Origin: Bacillus tequilensis KCTC 13622
Lineage (GTDB): Bacteria > Bacillota > Bacilli > Bacillales > Bacillaceae
DNA length: 64,000 nucleotides
Assembly: GCF_000507145.1 (NCBI RefSeq)
Contig: NZ_AYTO01000034.1
Location: 62,001 to 126,000, forward strand
Direction: 5' to 3'
Part shown: positions 11,622-21,662 of the stretch, piece after piece
Numbering within the stretch: the first letter of the stretch is position 1
Layout of the letters: each line of letters begins with the position of its first letter
Translations under genes and position numbers: made by a program
Notes under the pieces: generated by a model
Databases searched by the model: none
What the model was told of the DNA's origin: nothing
What the model saw: the letters and a program-made list of their open reading frames with translations, nothing else

Positions 11622-13946
11622 ATGGCAGAAGAATTAAAACGCAGCATCCCGCTCCTCCCTTTAAGAGGTTTATTAGTGTACCCGACGATGGTTTTGCACT
11701 TAGATGTAGGACGTGACAAGTCGGTTCAGGCACTTGAACAGGCCATGATGCATGATCATATGATATTTTTAGCCACTCAGCAGGATATTTCGATAGACGA
11801 ACCAGGTGAAGATGAGATTTTCACTGTCGGCACTTATACAAAAATTAAGCAAATGCTGAAGCTTCCGAACGGTACGATTCGTGTGTTGGTTGAGGGTCTC
11901 AAACGCGCCCAAATCGTCAAATATAATGAGCATGAGGATTACACGTCGGTCGACATTCAGCTGATTCATGAAGATGAATCGAAAGATACAGAAGACGAAG
12001 CCTTGATGCGGACTTTGTTAGACCACTTTGATCAGTACATAAAAATTTCTAAAAAAATCTCGGCTGAAACGTACGCCGCGGTTACTGATATCGAAGAGCC
12101 AGGGAGAATGGCAGATATCGTTGCTTCCCATCTGCCTCTAAAACTAAAGGACAAGCAGGATATTTTAGAAACGGCTGACGTCAAAGACAGGCTGAACAAG
12201 GTTATTGATTTTATTAATAATGAAAAAGAAGTGCTGGAGATTGAGAAAAAAATCGGCCAGCGCGTCAAACGTTCGATGGAGCGTACGCAGAAGGAATACT
12301 ACTTGCGTGAACAGATGAAGGCGATCCAAAAAGAGCTTGGCGATAAAGAAGGCAAAACAGGCGAAGTACAGACGCTGACGGAAAAAATCGAAGAAGCGGG
12401 CATGCCTGACCATGTGAAGGAAACCGCGCTTAAGGAATTGAACAGGTATGAAAAAATCCCGTCAAGTTCCGCGGAAAGCTCCGTGATTCGCAACTATATC
12501 GACTGGCTGACTGCTCTTCCATGGACGGATGAGACAGATGATAAGCTTGATTTGAAGGAAGCAGGACGTCTTTTGAACGAAGAGCATCACGGACTGGAAA
12601 AAGTAAAAGAGCGTATTTTAGAATATTTGGCCGTCCAAAAGCTGACAAAATCTTTGAAAGGCCCTATTCTCTGCTTGGCAGGACCTCCAGGTGTCGGGAA
12701 AACGTCTTTAGCCAAATCAATCGCAAAGAGCTTAGGGCGGAAATTCGTCAGAATCTCACTCGGCGGAGTGCGTGACGAATCAGAGATCCGCGGACACAGA
12801 CGGACCTATGTCGGAGCCATGCCCGGACGCATTATTCAAGGCATGAAAAAAGCCGGCAAGCTGAATCCGGTCTTCTTATTGGACGAAATCGATAAAATGT
12901 CATCAGACTTTAGGGGTGACCCGTCATCTGCTATGCTTGAAGTGCTTGATCCTGAGCAAAACAGCACCTTCAGTGATCACTATATTGAAGAAACCTTTGA
13001 TTTATCAAAAGTGCTGTTTATCGCAACAGCAAACAATTTGGCAACGATTCCGGGTCCGCTCAGAGACAGAATGGAAATTATTAATATTGCGGGTTACACA
13101 GAAATAGAAAAACTCGAAATTGTAAAAGACCACCTGCTTCCGAAGCAAATCAAGGAACACGGGCTGAAGAAAAGCAGCCTGCAGCTGCGTGATCAGGCGA
13201 TTCTGGACATAATCCGCTACTACACGAGAGAAGCGGGTGTGAGAAGCCTTGAACGCCAGCTTGCCGCGATTTGCCGTAAGGCGGCAAAAGCCATTGTCGC
13301 TGAAGAGCGAAAACGGATTACGGTTACTGAGAAGAACCTTCAAGACTTTATTGGAAAGCGCATATTCAGATACGGACAAGCCGAAACAGAAGATCAAGTT
13401 GGCGTAGTGACAGGGCTTGCCTATACAACCGTCGGCGGAGATACGCTGTCGATTGAAGTATCGCTTTCACCGGGGAAAGGAAAATTGATCCTGACAGGAA
13501 AGCTCGGAGATGTCATGAGAGAGTCGGCCCAAGCTGCATTCAGCTATGTGCGTTCAAAAACAGAAGAACTAGGCATTGAACCTGACTTTCATGAGAAGTA
13601 TGATATTCATATACATGTACCTGAGGGTGCGGTGCCTAAAGATGGTCCATCAGCCGGTATCACGATGGCGACAGCGCTCGTTTCTGCTTTAACGGGACGT
13701 GCGGTTTCGCGTGAGGTCGGCATGACTGGGGAAATCACGCTTCGCGGACGCGTGCTGCCGATCGGCGGATTGAAGGAAAAAGCGCTTGGCGCGCATAGAG
13801 CGGGATTAACGACCATTATTGCGCCTAAAGAGAATGAAAAAGATATAGAGGATATTCCAGAAAGCGTCAGAGAGGGGCTGACATTTATATTGGCGTCCCA
13901 CTTAGACGAAGTTTTGGAACATGCCTTGGTAGGAGAGAAAAAATGA
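11622..13946 (+). CDS. lonA: LonA, ATP-dependent Lon protease
   Basis: Lon degrades misfolded and regulatory proteins in the cytosol. The 774 residues show the full LonA layout. The N-terminal LAN substrate domain spans about 1-200 ([18 protein letters not shown]), followed by a helical linker. The AAA+ core has [19 protein letters not shown] from about 354 and FLLDEIDKM near 418. The C-terminal protease domain has the catalytic serine in DGPSAGIT near 675 and the lysine in [14 protein letters not shown] near 716. The ATG at 11622 follows GGAGGTGTCAGTTAC. The stop overlaps the engB start by four bases (ATGA), indicating coupling. Confidence 0.97.
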   Translation: MAEELKRSIPLLPLRGLLVYPTMVLHLDVGRDKSVQALEQAMMHDHMIFLATQQDISIDEPGEDEIFTVGTYTKIKQMLKLPNGTIRVLVEGLKRAQIVKYNEHEDYTSVDIQLIHEDESKDTEDEALMRTLLDHFDQYIKISKKISAETYAAVTDIEEPGRMADIVASHLPLKLKDKQDILETADVKDRLNKVIDFINNEKEVLEIEKKIGQRVKRSMERTQKEYYLREQMKAIQKELGDKEGKTGEVQTLTEKIEEAGMPDHVKETALKELNRYEKIPSSSAESSVIRNYIDWLTALPWTDETDDKLDLKEAGRLLNEEHHGLEKVKERILEYLAVQKLTKSLKGPILCLAGPPGVGKTSLAKSIAKSLGRKFVRISLGGVRDESEIRGHRRTYVGAMPGRIIQGMKKAGKLNPVFLLDEIDKMSSDFRGDPSSAMLEVLDPEQNSTFSDHYIEETFDLSKVLFIATANNLATIPGPLRDRMEIINIAGYTEIEKLEIVKDHLLPKQIKEHGLKKSSLQLRDQAILDIIRYYTREAGVRSLERQLAAICRKAAKAIVAEERKRITVTEKNLQDFIGKRIFRYGQAETEDQVGVVTGLAYTTVGGDTLSIEVSLSPGKGKLILTGKLGDVMRESAQAAFSYVRSKTEELGIEPDFHEKYDIHIHVPEGAVPKDGPSAGITMATALVSALTGRAVSREVGMTGEITLRGRVLPIGGLKEKALGAHRAGLTTIIAPKENEKDIEDIPESVREGLTFILASHLDEVLEHALVGEKK

Positions 13947-14530
13947 AAGTCACAAAGTCAGAAATCGTGATCAGTGCAGTTAAGCCGGAACAGTACCCTG
14001 AGGGCGGGCTTCCGGAAATTGCATTGGCCGGAAGATCGAATGTGGGAAAGTCATCTTTTATCAATTCATTAATCAATCGCAAAAATCTTGCGAGAACATC
14101 ATCAAAACCGGGAAAAACACAAACGCTCAATTTCTACATTATCAATGATGAGCTTCATTTTGTAGATGTGCCGGGTTATGGTTTTGCCAAAGTGTCAAAG
14201 TCAGAGCGTGAAGCATGGGGCAGAATGATTGAAACCTACATCACGACACGCGAGGAATTGAAAGCGGTGGTGCAGATCGTTGACTTGCGGCATGCGCCGT
14301 CTAATGATGATGTGCAGATGTATGAATTCTTAAAGCATTACGGCATTCCTGTTATTATTATCGCTACAAAAGCGGATAAGATCCCAAAAGGAAAATGGGA
14401 CAAACACGCAAAGGTTGTCCGACAGACATTAAATATTGATCCGGAAGACGAGCTGATTCTCTTCTCCTCTGAAACGAAAAAGGGGAAAGATGAAGCTTGG
14501 GGAGCGATCAAAAAAATGATAAACCGGTAG
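13943..14530 (+). CDS. engB: EngB/YsxC, GTPase for 50S ribosome assembly
   Basis: EngB is an essential TrmE-Era-EngA-family GTPase acting late in large-subunit assembly. The 195 residues carry G1 GRSNVGKSS near 31-39, G2/switch [11 protein letters not shown]3 DVPGYGFAK near 75-83, G4 TKADKIPK near 144-151 and G5 FSSETKKG. It overlaps lonA by four bases, the conserved lonA-engB pair of Bacilli. Its stop codon lies inside the terminator that also ends ysxD from the other side. Confidence 0.96.
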   Translation: MKVTKSEIVISAVKPEQYPEGGLPEIALAGRSNVGKSSFINSLINRKNLARTSSKPGKTQTLNFYIINDELHFVDVPGYGFAKVSKSEREAWGRMIETYITTREELKAVVQIVDLRHAPSNDDVQMYEFLKHYGIPVIIIATKADKIPKGKWDKHAKVVRQTLNIDPEDELILFSSETKKGKDEAWGAIKKMINR

Positions 14531-14557
14531 AGAGTACTCTCTGCCGGTTTTATTTAT
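14519..14557. terminator. Bidirectional terminator between engB and ysxD
   Basis: AAACCGGTAGAGAGT and ACTCTCTGCCGGTTT form a long stem with A-rich and T-rich flanks, suitable for both convergent genes. It contains the engB stop codon. Confidence 0.82.
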
Positions 14558-15051
14558 CGTATAGATTTTTTCCGTTTTATCAATAATAACAATAAACTGA
14601 TCCCGATAAAGACAAACGGCCAATACTCTTTTAGAAGCGCTGTCGGAATATGCGCGGATTCAAGCCACGCCATAATTTGTTTAAAAAAGTACAAAAACAG
14701 GGAAAAACAAATCATCGACACAGCTTCATATACATATTCTTTTTTCTGAACGGTTGAAACCAAGAGCGAGAAACCGATCATAAAAAGGAGCATTTCAAAA
14801 TCATCCGGCCACCATGTCCATCTCGGCTTTGCGAAAAAGTGCAAACCGATTCCAAAAAGAAGCAGGCCGATAAAAAAGTGGGGTGTGACGGCTTCTTTTT
14901 TTCCTTGATAGATAAAGGCTGCGCCTAACAGCATGAGGAGAACAGGCCATTGGTCCTGTCCTGAAAACAGTTCGGCTTGGCCGCTTTCAAGCCAAGCATA
15001 TACTGAAGCGGCAAGCAGCAGACAAGGGAATAAAATGGATTTTTGTTTCAT
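14554..15051 (-). CDS. ysxD: Membrane protein YsxD
   Basis: This is a 165-residue, very hydrophobic protein of unknown role. At least five membrane segments are visible, among them ILFPCLLLAASVYAWLES, WPVLLMLLGAAFIYQG, FFIGLLLFGIGLHFF and MLLFMIGFSLLVS. The C-terminus is short and basic (LIKRKKSIR). I start it at the ATG at 15051 after GAAGGTGATATGC; the frame runs 22 codons further upstream without a ribosome site. It lies between engB and hemA on the opposite strand, as I recall for B. subtilis ysxD. Confidence 0.82.
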   Translation of the reverse strand: MKQKSILFPCLLLAASVYAWLESGQAELFSGQDQWPVLLMLLGAAFIYQGKKEAVTPHFFIGLLLFGIGLHFFAKPRWTWWPDDFEMLLFMIGFSLLVSTVQKKEYVYEAVSMICFSLFLYFFKQIMAWLESAHIPTALLKEYWPFVFIGISLLLLLIKRKKSIR

Positions 15052-15201
15052 GCATATCACCTTCTTGTTTTTTAGAGCTGATGTGTAGTAAATTTCTGCT
15101 GTTTTTGGTATTGTCAATAGGTATGCTTCTTTTCCATGAAGCTTTTTCTAATATAGCATAAGAATTTTAAAATCTGTTCACATTTTGTGAAAGAATGTAT
15201 G

Positions 15202-15216
15202 TTATAATTATTATAA
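15202..15216 (+). promoter_or_regulatory. PerR box 1 of the hem operon
   Basis: TTATAATTATTATAA is a perfect 7-1-7 inverted repeat and matches the PerR consensus exactly. The TATAAT at 15203-15208 inside it is the likely -10 of hemA, so bound PerR would block RNA polymerase. PerR control of hemA is established in B. subtilis. Confidence 0.88.
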
Positions 15217-15231
15217 ATAATGAGTTCTATG

Positions 15232-15246
15232 TTAGAATGATTATAA
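15232..15246 (+). promoter_or_regulatory. PerR-type box 2 of the hem operon
   Basis: TTAGAATGATTATAA differs from the PerR consensus at one position (G for T at base 4). It begins exactly 30 bases after box 1, about three helical turns, so both could be bound on the same face of the DNA. Confidence 0.6.
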
Positions 15247-15280
15247 ATAAAGATTGGGTGTTGGGGGTGTAATTAGGGCT

Positions 15281-16648
15281 ATGCATATACTTGTTGTGGG
15301 AGTAGATTATAAATCCGCCCCTATTGAGATACGTGAAAAGGTAAGCTTTCAGCCGAATGAGCTGGCAGAAGCGATGGTGAAATTGAAAGAAGAGAAAAGC
15401 ATTCTTGAAAACATCATCGTCTCAACCTGCAACCGTACTGAAATTTATGCGGTAGTCGACCAGCTTCATACCGGCCGTTATTATATAAAGAGATTTTTAG
15501 CTGATTGGTTTCAATTAAGCAAAGAAGAGCTGTCGCCTTTCTTAACATTTTACGAAAGCGACGCGGCTTTTGAGCATTTATTCCGTGTCGCCTGCGGACT
15601 TGATTCTATGGTGATTGGCGAAACGCAGATTCTCGGTCAGGTACGAGACAGCTTTAAAACAGCTCAGCAAGAAAAAACGATCGGGACTATTTTTAATGAG
15701 CTGTTTAAGCAGGCCGTTACAGTGGGCAAACGAACTCATGCCGAAACAGACATTGGCTCAAATGCAGTATCAGTAAGCTATGCCGCAGTTGAACTTGCTA
15801 AAAAAATCTTCGGAAACCTTTCAAGCAAGCACATCTTGATTCTCGGTGCGGGAAAAATGGGCGAGCTTGCAGCGGAAAACCTGCACGGACAGGGAATTGG
15901 CAAGGTCACTGTCATTAACCGAACATACTTGAAAGCGAAAGAGCTTGCAGACCGTTTCTCCGGTGAAGCGAGAAGCTTGAATCAGCTTGAAAGTGCGCTT
16001 GCGGAGGCCGATATTTTAATCAGTTCAACCGGTGCAAGTGATTTTGTTGTGTCCAAAGAGATGATGGAAAACGCGAATAAGCTTCGCAAGGGACGTCCGT
16101 TGTTTATGGTGGACATTGCCGTGCCTCGAGATCTTGATCCGGCGCTGAATGACCTTGAAGGTGTTTTTCTTTATGACATCGATGATCTGGAAGGCATTGT
16201 AGAAGCGAACATGAAAGAGCGCAGAGAAACCGCTGAAAAAGTTGAACTGTTAATTGAAGAAACCATTGTGGAGTTTAAACAATGGCTGAATACACTTGGT
16301 GTTGTGCCGGTGATTTCCGCATTGCGGGAAAAGGCGCTTGCCATCCAGTCAGAAACGATGGAAAGCATCGAGCGGAAGCTGCCTCACTTGAGCACAAGAG
16401 AGAAAAAGCTACTGAATAAACACACTAAAAGCATCATTAACCAAATGCTGCGCGATCCGATATTAAAGGTGAAAGAGCTTGCGGCAGATGCTGATTCTGA
16501 AGAAAAATTGGCATTGTTTATGCAGATTTTTGATATTGAAGAAGCTGCCGGCCGTCAAATGATGAGAACAGTTGAAAGCAGCCAAAAGGTCCATTCTTTT
16601 AAGAAGGCTGAATCAAAAGCGGGCTTTGCCCCACTTGTAAGTGAGTGA
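15281..16648 (+). CDS. hemA: Glutamyl-tRNA reductase
   Basis: HemA reduces glutamyl-tRNA(Glu) to glutamate-1-semialdehyde, the regulated entry step of haem synthesis. With the ATG at 15281 it has 455 residues, as in B. subtilis; the frame is open nine codons further up, but GGGGGTGT is spaced for 15281. The catalytic cysteine is C50 in STCNRTEIY. The NADPH domain has [15 protein letters not shown] near 186-200, and the C-terminal dimerisation helix region runs from about 310. It is first in the hemAXCDBL operon behind two PerR-type boxes. Confidence 0.97.
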   Translation: MHILVVGVDYKSAPIEIREKVSFQPNELAEAMVKLKEEKSILENIIVSTCNRTEIYAVVDQLHTGRYYIKRFLADWFQLSKEELSPFLTFYESDAAFEHLFRVACGLDSMVIGETQILGQVRDSFKTAQQEKTIGTIFNELFKQAVTVGKRTHAETDIGSNAVSVSYAAVELAKKIFGNLSSKHILILGAGKMGELAAENLHGQGIGKVTVINRTYLKAKELADRFSGEARSLNQLESALAEADILISSTGASDFVVSKEMMENANKLRKGRPLFMVDIAVPRDLDPALNDLEGVFLYDIDDLEGIVEANMKERRETAEKVELLIEETIVEFKQWLNTLGVVPVISALREKALAIQSETMESIERKLPHLSTREKKLLNKHTKSIINQMLRDPILKVKELAADADSEEKLALFMQIFDIEEAAGRQMMRTVESSQKVHSFKKAESKAGFAPLVSE

Positions 16649-16655
16649 AAGCTGA

Positions 16656-17486
16656 ATGATTGATACTGCAATGGCAAGACTTAATGAGGGGACAATCGTC
16701 ATTTACGCATTAAGTGTACTCTTTTATTTTATAGATTTTCTTCAACACAACCGGAAGGCTGGAAAAATGGCCTTCTGGTTGCTTTCTATTGTCTGGACTC
16801 TGCAAACCGTGTATTTGGCCTATTTTATGTGGGTGACGGGACGGTTTCCGGTATTAAATGTGACGGAGGCGCTTTATTTTTATGCTTGGGTGCTTGTCAC
16901 GCTGTCACTTGTACTGACAAAGCTGTTACGCGTGGACTTTATCGTGTTTTTTACAAATGTAATAGGATTTTCTATGATTGCCATTCACACATTTTCACCG
17001 ACAGAGCAGCAGTCAGCTGCTTTTTCCGGGCAGCTTGTATCTGAGCTTTTGGTGATTCATATCACAATGGCGATTCTTTCATACGGCGCTTTTTCCCTTT
17101 CTTTCGTTTTTTCTGTGCTATATATGTTTCAATATCGTCTGCTGAAAAAGAAAAAATGGGGAAAATGGCTGTTGAGAATAGAAGATTTGTCTAAGCTTGA
17201 TCATATGGCCTATGTTCTGAATGTCATCGGGGTTCCGATGCTGTTGCTGAGTTTGATTCTCGGCGTCATTTGGGCGTATGTCTCACTAGAAACGCTGTAT
17301 TGGTTCGACGCCAAAGTGCTTGGTTCGTTTGTCGTCCTGCTGCTGTACAGCTATTATCTTTATATCAGGCTGATTAAAGAGCTGCAAGGAAAGATCGCTG
17401 CACTGTGGAATGCGGCTTGTTTTCTGGTGCTGATGATCAATTATTTCCTGCTTGGAAGCCTGTCGCAATTCCATTGGTTCAGTTAA
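16656..17486 (+). CDS. hemX: HemX, cytochrome-assembly-type membrane protein
   Basis: HemX is a 276-residue integral membrane protein of the CcsA/CcmC-like family and lowers HemA levels in B. subtilis. About eight hydrophobic segments are visible, from IVIYALSVLFYFIDFL near the N-terminus to CFLVLMINYFLLGSL near the C-terminus. The loop LNVTEALYF and the segment GVPMLLLSLILGVIWA are family-like. It starts 7 bases after hemA, and hemC follows after 36 bases. Confidence 0.93.
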   Translation: MIDTAMARLNEGTIVIYALSVLFYFIDFLQHNRKAGKMAFWLLSIVWTLQTVYLAYFMWVTGRFPVLNVTEALYFYAWVLVTLSLVLTKLLRVDFIVFFTNVIGFSMIAIHTFSPTEQQSAAFSGQLVSELLVIHITMAILSYGAFSLSFVFSVLYMFQYRLLKKKKWGKWLLRIEDLSKLDHMAYVLNVIGVPMLLLSLILGVIWAYVSLETLYWFDAKVLGSFVVLLLYSYYLYIRLIKELQGKIAALWNAACFLVLMINYFLLGSLSQFHWFS

Positions 17487-17522
17487 ATGATGTCCCAAGC
17501 AGATTCGGGAGGAAAGAAAACG

Positions 17523-18464
17523 ATGAGAACAATAAAAGTAGGTTCCAGACGGAGCAAACTCGCTATGACTCAAACAAAATGGGTCATTCAAAAACTGAAG
17601 GAAATCAACCCTTCGCTTGCCTTTGAAATTAAAGAAATCGTGACAAAGGGTGATCGGATCGTCGATGTTACGCTCTCAAAAGTGGGCGGAAAAGGGCTGT
17701 TTGTCAAAGAGATTGAACAAGCGCTTTTAAACGAAGACATTGATATGGCGGTGCACAGCATGAAGGACATGCCTGCTGTTTTGCCTGAAGGTCTTGTGAT
17801 CGGCTGTATTCCCGAACGGGAAGATCCGCGTGATGCCCTTATTTCAAAGGATCGCGTAAAACTTTCAGAAATGAAGGAAGGCGCTGTCATCGGCACAAGC
17901 AGTTTAAGAAGAAGCGCCCAGCTTTTGATCGAGCGTCCTGACATTACAATTAAATGGATCAGGGGTAATATAGATACGAGACTTCAAAAGCTGGAGACTG
18001 AGGATTATGACGCGATTATTTTAGCGGCTGCCGGACTTTCCAGAATGGGCTGGAAGCAGGACGTCGTAACCGAATTCCTCGAGCCTGAGCGCTGTTTGCC
18101 TGCTGTGGGCCAGGGCGCACTGGCGATTGAGTGCCGAGAATCGGATGAAGAGCTGTTGGCGTTATTTTCTCAGTTTACAGATGAATATACAAAACGGACC
18201 GTGTTGGCCGAACGTGCGTATTTAAACGCGATGGAGGGCGGCTGCCAGGTTCCGATCGCAGGCTACTCCGTGTTAAACGGGCAGGATGAAATTGAATTGA
18301 CTGGGCTTGTCGCTTCTCCTGACGGCAAAATCATTTTTAAAGAAACTGTCACGGGAACTGATCCGGAGGAAGTCGGAAAGCGCTGTGCCGCTCTTATGGC
18401 TGACAAAGGAGCCAAAGCATTAATTGATCGTGTAAAACAGGAGCTTGATGAGGATGGAAAATGA
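17523..18464 (+). CDS. hemC: Porphobilinogen deaminase (hydroxymethylbilane synthase)
   Basis: HemC joins four porphobilinogens into hydroxymethylbilane. The ATG at 17523 follows GGGAGGAAAG and gives 313 residues; twelve more codons upstream are open but do not look like HemC. Motifs include [13 protein letters not shown] at the N-terminus, [16 protein letters not shown] and [10 protein letters not shown]. The dipyrromethane-attachment cysteine is in [11 protein letters not shown] near 240. It overlaps hemD by 11 bases. Confidence 0.96.
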   Translation: MRTIKVGSRRSKLAMTQTKWVIQKLKEINPSLAFEIKEIVTKGDRIVDVTLSKVGGKGLFVKEIEQALLNEDIDMAVHSMKDMPAVLPEGLVIGCIPEREDPRDALISKDRVKLSEMKEGAVIGTSSLRRSAQLLIERPDITIKWIRGNIDTRLQKLETEDYDAIILAAAGLSRMGWKQDVVTEFLEPERCLPAVGQGALAIECRESDEELLALFSQFTDEYTKRTVLAERAYLNAMEGGCQVPIAGYSVLNGQDEIELTGLVASPDGKIIFKETVTGTDPEEVGKRCAALMADKGAKALIDRVKQELDEDGK

Positions 18465-19242
18465 TTTTCCGCTGAAAGGAAAAACAGTGCTTGTCACCCG
18501 GAATAAGGCGCAGGCCGCATCGTTTCAGCGAAAAGTGGAGGCGCTTGGCGGCAAAGCCGTTTTGACCTCTTTAATTACGTTTCGCCCCGCTTTGCCGAAT
18601 GATGCTGCAAAACAGGTGAAAGAGGATCTTGACGCGCCTGGCTGGCTTGTTTTTACAAGTGTAAACGGAGCAGACTTCTTTTTTTCTTATCTAAAGGAAA
18701 ATCAGCTTATTTTTCCTGCGCATAAAAAAATTGCGGCTGTCGGTGAAAAAACCGCACACCGCTTGAAAATGCATAGCGTGTCGGTTGATGTGATGCCTAA
18801 GGAATATATCGCTGAACAATTGGCGGAGGCCCTTAAACAGCATGCTGAACCGGCGGAGCGGATTACTGTAATGAAAGGCAATTTGTCACGTGATGTGATG
18901 AAACAAGAGCTTGTCCCGCTCGGTTTTGATGTGAAGGAATGGGTTGTCTATGAAACGATTCCGGATGAAGAAGGCATCGAGGCACTGAAAGAGGCTGCGG
19001 GCCGATACTCATTTGACTATGTGACCTTTACGAGTTCATCAACCGTACATACGTTTATGCATGTCTTGGGAGAAGAATTGAAAAAGTGGCAGGCGAACAG
19101 AACGGCCTGTATCAGCATCGGACCTTTAACAAGAGACGCCCTGCTGTCATATGGCATCACTTCGTATACGCCTGATACATTTACAATAGATGGCATGCTT
19201 GAGTTAATGTCCAGCATGTCTAGAGAGGAAGAGAGAATATGA
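18454..19242 (+). CDS. hemD: Uroporphyrinogen-III synthase
   Basis: HemD closes hydroxymethylbilane with inversion of ring D. This is a poorly conserved family, and the assignment rests on the fold-typical patterns [12 protein letters not shown] near the start, [11 protein letters not shown] near 63-73 and [10 protein letters not shown] near 190-199, plus its place between hemC and hemB. The ATG at 18454 (262 residues) lies inside hemC, after ACAGGAGC; two earlier in-frame starts at 18445 and 18448 are possible. Its end overlaps hemB by four bases. Confidence 0.93.
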   Translation: MENDFPLKGKTVLVTRNKAQAASFQRKVEALGGKAVLTSLITFRPALPNDAAKQVKEDLDAPGWLVFTSVNGADFFFSYLKENQLIFPAHKKIAAVGEKTAHRLKMHSVSVDVMPKEYIAEQLAEALKQHAEPAERITVMKGNLSRDVMKQELVPLGFDVKEWVVYETIPDEEGIEALKEAAGRYSFDYVTFTSSSTVHTFMHVLGEELKKWQANRTACISIGPLTRDALLSYGITSYTPDTFTIDGMLELMSSMSREEERI

Positions 19243-20213
19243 GTCAATCATTTAATAGACACCGCCGCCTGCGGTCATCAAAAGCAATGAGAGAGATGGT
19301 GAAGGAAACGCGTTTGCACCCATCCGATTTTATTTATCCGATTTTTGTTGTTGAAGGGCTGGAAGGCAAAAAATCTGTTCCGTCAATGCCTGATGTTTAC
19401 CATGTATCATTAGATCTATTAAAGGATGAAGTGGAAGAGCTGGTCAGACTGGGCATTCAATCAGTCATCGTGTTCGGAATCCCGGAAGAAAAAGATGATT
19501 GCGGAACCCAGGCATATCATGATCACGGCATCGTTCAAAAAGCGATCACAGAAATTAAAAAACACTTCCCAGAGATGGTTGTTGTCGCTGATACATGCTT
19601 ATGCGAATATACAGACCACGGCCATTGCGGACTAGTTAAAGACGGGATCATTCTCAATGATGAATCACTGGAGCTTTTGGCGCAGACAGCTGTCAGCCAA
19701 GCAAAAGCAGGTGCGGATATCATTGCGCCTTCTAACATGATGGACGGATTTGTTACAGCCATCAGAGAAGCCCTTGATAAAGAAGGATTTATCAATATTC
19801 CGATCATGTCTTACGCTGTGAAATATTCAAGTGAGTTTTACGGTCCGTTCCGTGATGCAGCAAACAGCACGCCGCAATTCGGAGACCGCAAAACATATCA
19901 GATGGACCCTGCTAACCGTATGGAGGCACTCCGCGAAGCACAATCAGATGTCGAGGAAGGCGCGGACTTTTTGATTGTCAAACCTTCACTTTCATATATG
20001 GATATCATGCGTGATGTGAAAAATGAATTTACTTTGCCGCTCGTCGCTTATAATGTAAGCGGAGAGTATTCTATGGTGAAAGCTGCAGCGCAGAACGGCT
20101 GGATCAAAGAAAAAGAAATTGTGCTAGAAATTTTGACAAGCATGAAGCGAGCAGGTGCCGACCTGATTATTACGTATCATGCCAAAGACGCAGCGAAATG
20201 GCTTGCGGAGTAA
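19239..20213 (+). CDS. hemB: Delta-aminolevulinic acid dehydratase (porphobilinogen synthase)
   Basis: HemB condenses two aminolevulinates to porphobilinogen. The 324 residues include the zinc-binding cysteine cluster [12 protein letters not shown] near 119-130, the active-site lysine regions [18 protein letters not shown] near 190-207 and [13 protein letters not shown] near 246-258, and YNVSGEYSM. The ATG overlaps the hemD stop (ATGA). hemL follows after 29 bases. Confidence 0.97.
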   Translation: MSQSFNRHRRLRSSKAMREMVKETRLHPSDFIYPIFVVEGLEGKKSVPSMPDVYHVSLDLLKDEVEELVRLGIQSVIVFGIPEEKDDCGTQAYHDHGIVQKAITEIKKHFPEMVVVADTCLCEYTDHGHCGLVKDGIILNDESLELLAQTAVSQAKAGADIIAPSNMMDGFVTAIREALDKEGFINIPIMSYAVKYSSEFYGPFRDAANSTPQFGDRKTYQMDPANRMEALREAQSDVEEGADFLIVKPSLSYMDIMRDVKNEFTLPLVAYNVSGEYSMVKAAAQNGWIKEKEIVLEILTSMKRAGADLIITYHAKDAAKWLAE

Positions 20214-20242
20214 TTTAATTCAGTTGACAGGAGTTGAGGCAG

Positions 20243-21535
20243 ATGAGAAGCTATGAAAAATCAAAAGCGGCTTTTAAAGAAGCGCAAAAACTCATGCCGG
20301 GCGGTGTGAACAGTCCTGTTCGCGCCTTTAAGTCGGTAGACATGGACCCGATTTTTATGGAGCGCGGAAAAGGCTCCAAAATCTTTGATATTGACGGAAA
20401 TGAATATATTGACTACGTCCTGTCATGGGGGCCTTTAATTTTAGGGCATACAAATGACCGCGTCGTAGAGAGCCTCAAAAAAGTGGCTGAATACGGCACA
20501 AGCTTCGGTGCTCCGACTGAAGTGGAAAATGAGCTGGCAAAGCTCGTCATTGATCGTGTGCCATCTGTAGAAATTGTACGAATGGTCAGCTCCGGTACAG
20601 AGGCTACAATGAGCGCTCTCCGTTTGGCGAGAGGCTATACGGGCCGCAACAAGATTTTAAAATTTGAGGGCTGCTACCACGGACACGGCGATTCACTCTT
20701 GATTAAAGCAGGTTCAGGTGTGGCCACTCTCGGTCTGCCTGACAGCCCTGGTGTGCCTGAAGGCATTGCGAAAAACACGATCACTGTTCCGTACAATGAC
20801 TTAGAAAGTGTAAAGCTTGCTTTCCAGCAATTTGGTGAAGATATTGCGGGAGTCATTGTCGAGCCGGTTGCCGGAAATATGGGTGTTGTTCCGCCGCAAG
20901 AAGGCTTCCTGCAAGGTCTGCGTGATATTACTGAGCAATACGGCTCCCTCCTGATTTTTGATGAAGTAATGACAGGCTTCCGGGTCGATTATAATTGTGC
21001 TCAAGGCTATTTTGGCGTGACGCCTGATCTTACTTGTTTAGGAAAAGTGATCGGGGGCGGACTTCCTGTCGGCGCTTATGGCGGCAAGGCCGAAATCATG
21101 GAGCGGATTGCTCCGAGCGGTCCGATCTATCAGGCGGGTACATTGTCGGGCAATCCGCTTGCGATGACAGCTGGCTTAGAAACATTGAAGCAGCTGACAC
21201 CTGAATCCTACAAGAATTTCATCAAAAAAGGCGACAGACTGGAAGAAGGCATTTCTAAAGCGGCCGAGGCTCACGGCATTCCGCATACCTTTAACCGTGC
21301 AGGTTCAATGATCGGTTTCTTCTTTACAAACGAACCTGTCATCAATTATGAAACAGCGAAATCATCTGATTTGAAGCTGTTTGCTAGCTACTATAAAGGG
21401 ATGGCAAATGAAGGTGTATTCCTTCCGCCATCACAATTCGAAGGCCTTTTCCTTTCGACGGCCCATACTGATGAAGATATTGAAAACACAATCCAGGCAG
21501 CTGAGAAAGTATTCGCTGAGATCAGCCGCGGATAA
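20243..21535 (+). CDS. hemL: Glutamate-1-semialdehyde 2,1-aminomutase
   Basis: HemL is a PLP enzyme of aminotransferase class III that makes 5-aminolevulinate from glutamate-1-semialdehyde. The 430 residues show [12 protein letters not shown] near 17-28, [15 protein letters not shown] near 120-134, the PLP-contact DEVMTGFR near 240-247 and the Schiff-base lysine in [17 protein letters not shown] near 267. The ATG at 20243 follows ACAGGAGTTGAGGCAG; an ATG three codons upstream has poorer spacing. It is the last hem gene, followed by a terminator. Confidence 0.97.
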   Translation: MRSYEKSKAAFKEAQKLMPGGVNSPVRAFKSVDMDPIFMERGKGSKIFDIDGNEYIDYVLSWGPLILGHTNDRVVESLKKVAEYGTSFGAPTEVENELAKLVIDRVPSVEIVRMVSSGTEATMSALRLARGYTGRNKILKFEGCYHGHGDSLLIKAGSGVATLGLPDSPGVPEGIAKNTITVPYNDLESVKLAFQQFGEDIAGVIVEPVAGNMGVVPPQEGFLQGLRDITEQYGSLLIFDEVMTGFRVDYNCAQGYFGVTPDLTCLGKVIGGGLPVGAYGGKAEIMERIAPSGPIYQAGTLSGNPLAMTAGLETLKQLTPESYKNFIKKGDRLEEGISKAAEAHGIPHTFNRAGSMIGFFFTNEPVINYETAKSSDLKLFASYYKGMANEGVFLPPSQFEGLFLSTAHTDEDIENTIQAAEKVFAEISRG

Positions 21536-21539
21536 CAGA

Positions 21540-21579
21540 AAAAACCGGTATCGAGGAAATCCTTGTACCGGTTTTTTTC
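21540..21579 (+). terminator. Terminator of the hem operon
   Basis: AAAACCGGTA and TACCGGTTTT arms flank a loop, followed by a T-run. Confidence 0.9.
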
Positions 21580-21592
21580 TGTGCTCTCCCAC

Positions 21593-21621
21593 TCATATTT
21601 CCCTCAGTTCATACATACACC
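21593..21621 (+). promoter_or_regulatory. Sigma-E-type (mother-cell) promoter of spoVID
   Basis: TCATATT at 21593-21599 fits the sigma-E -35 consensus KMATATT fully. After exactly 14 bases, CATACACC at 21614-21621 matches CATACAMT at seven of eight positions. spoVID is known to be sigma-E dependent. Confidence 0.75.
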
Positions 21622-21662
21622 TTTAGTGACATCTAATTTTAAGGATTAGATGAAAGGAGGAT

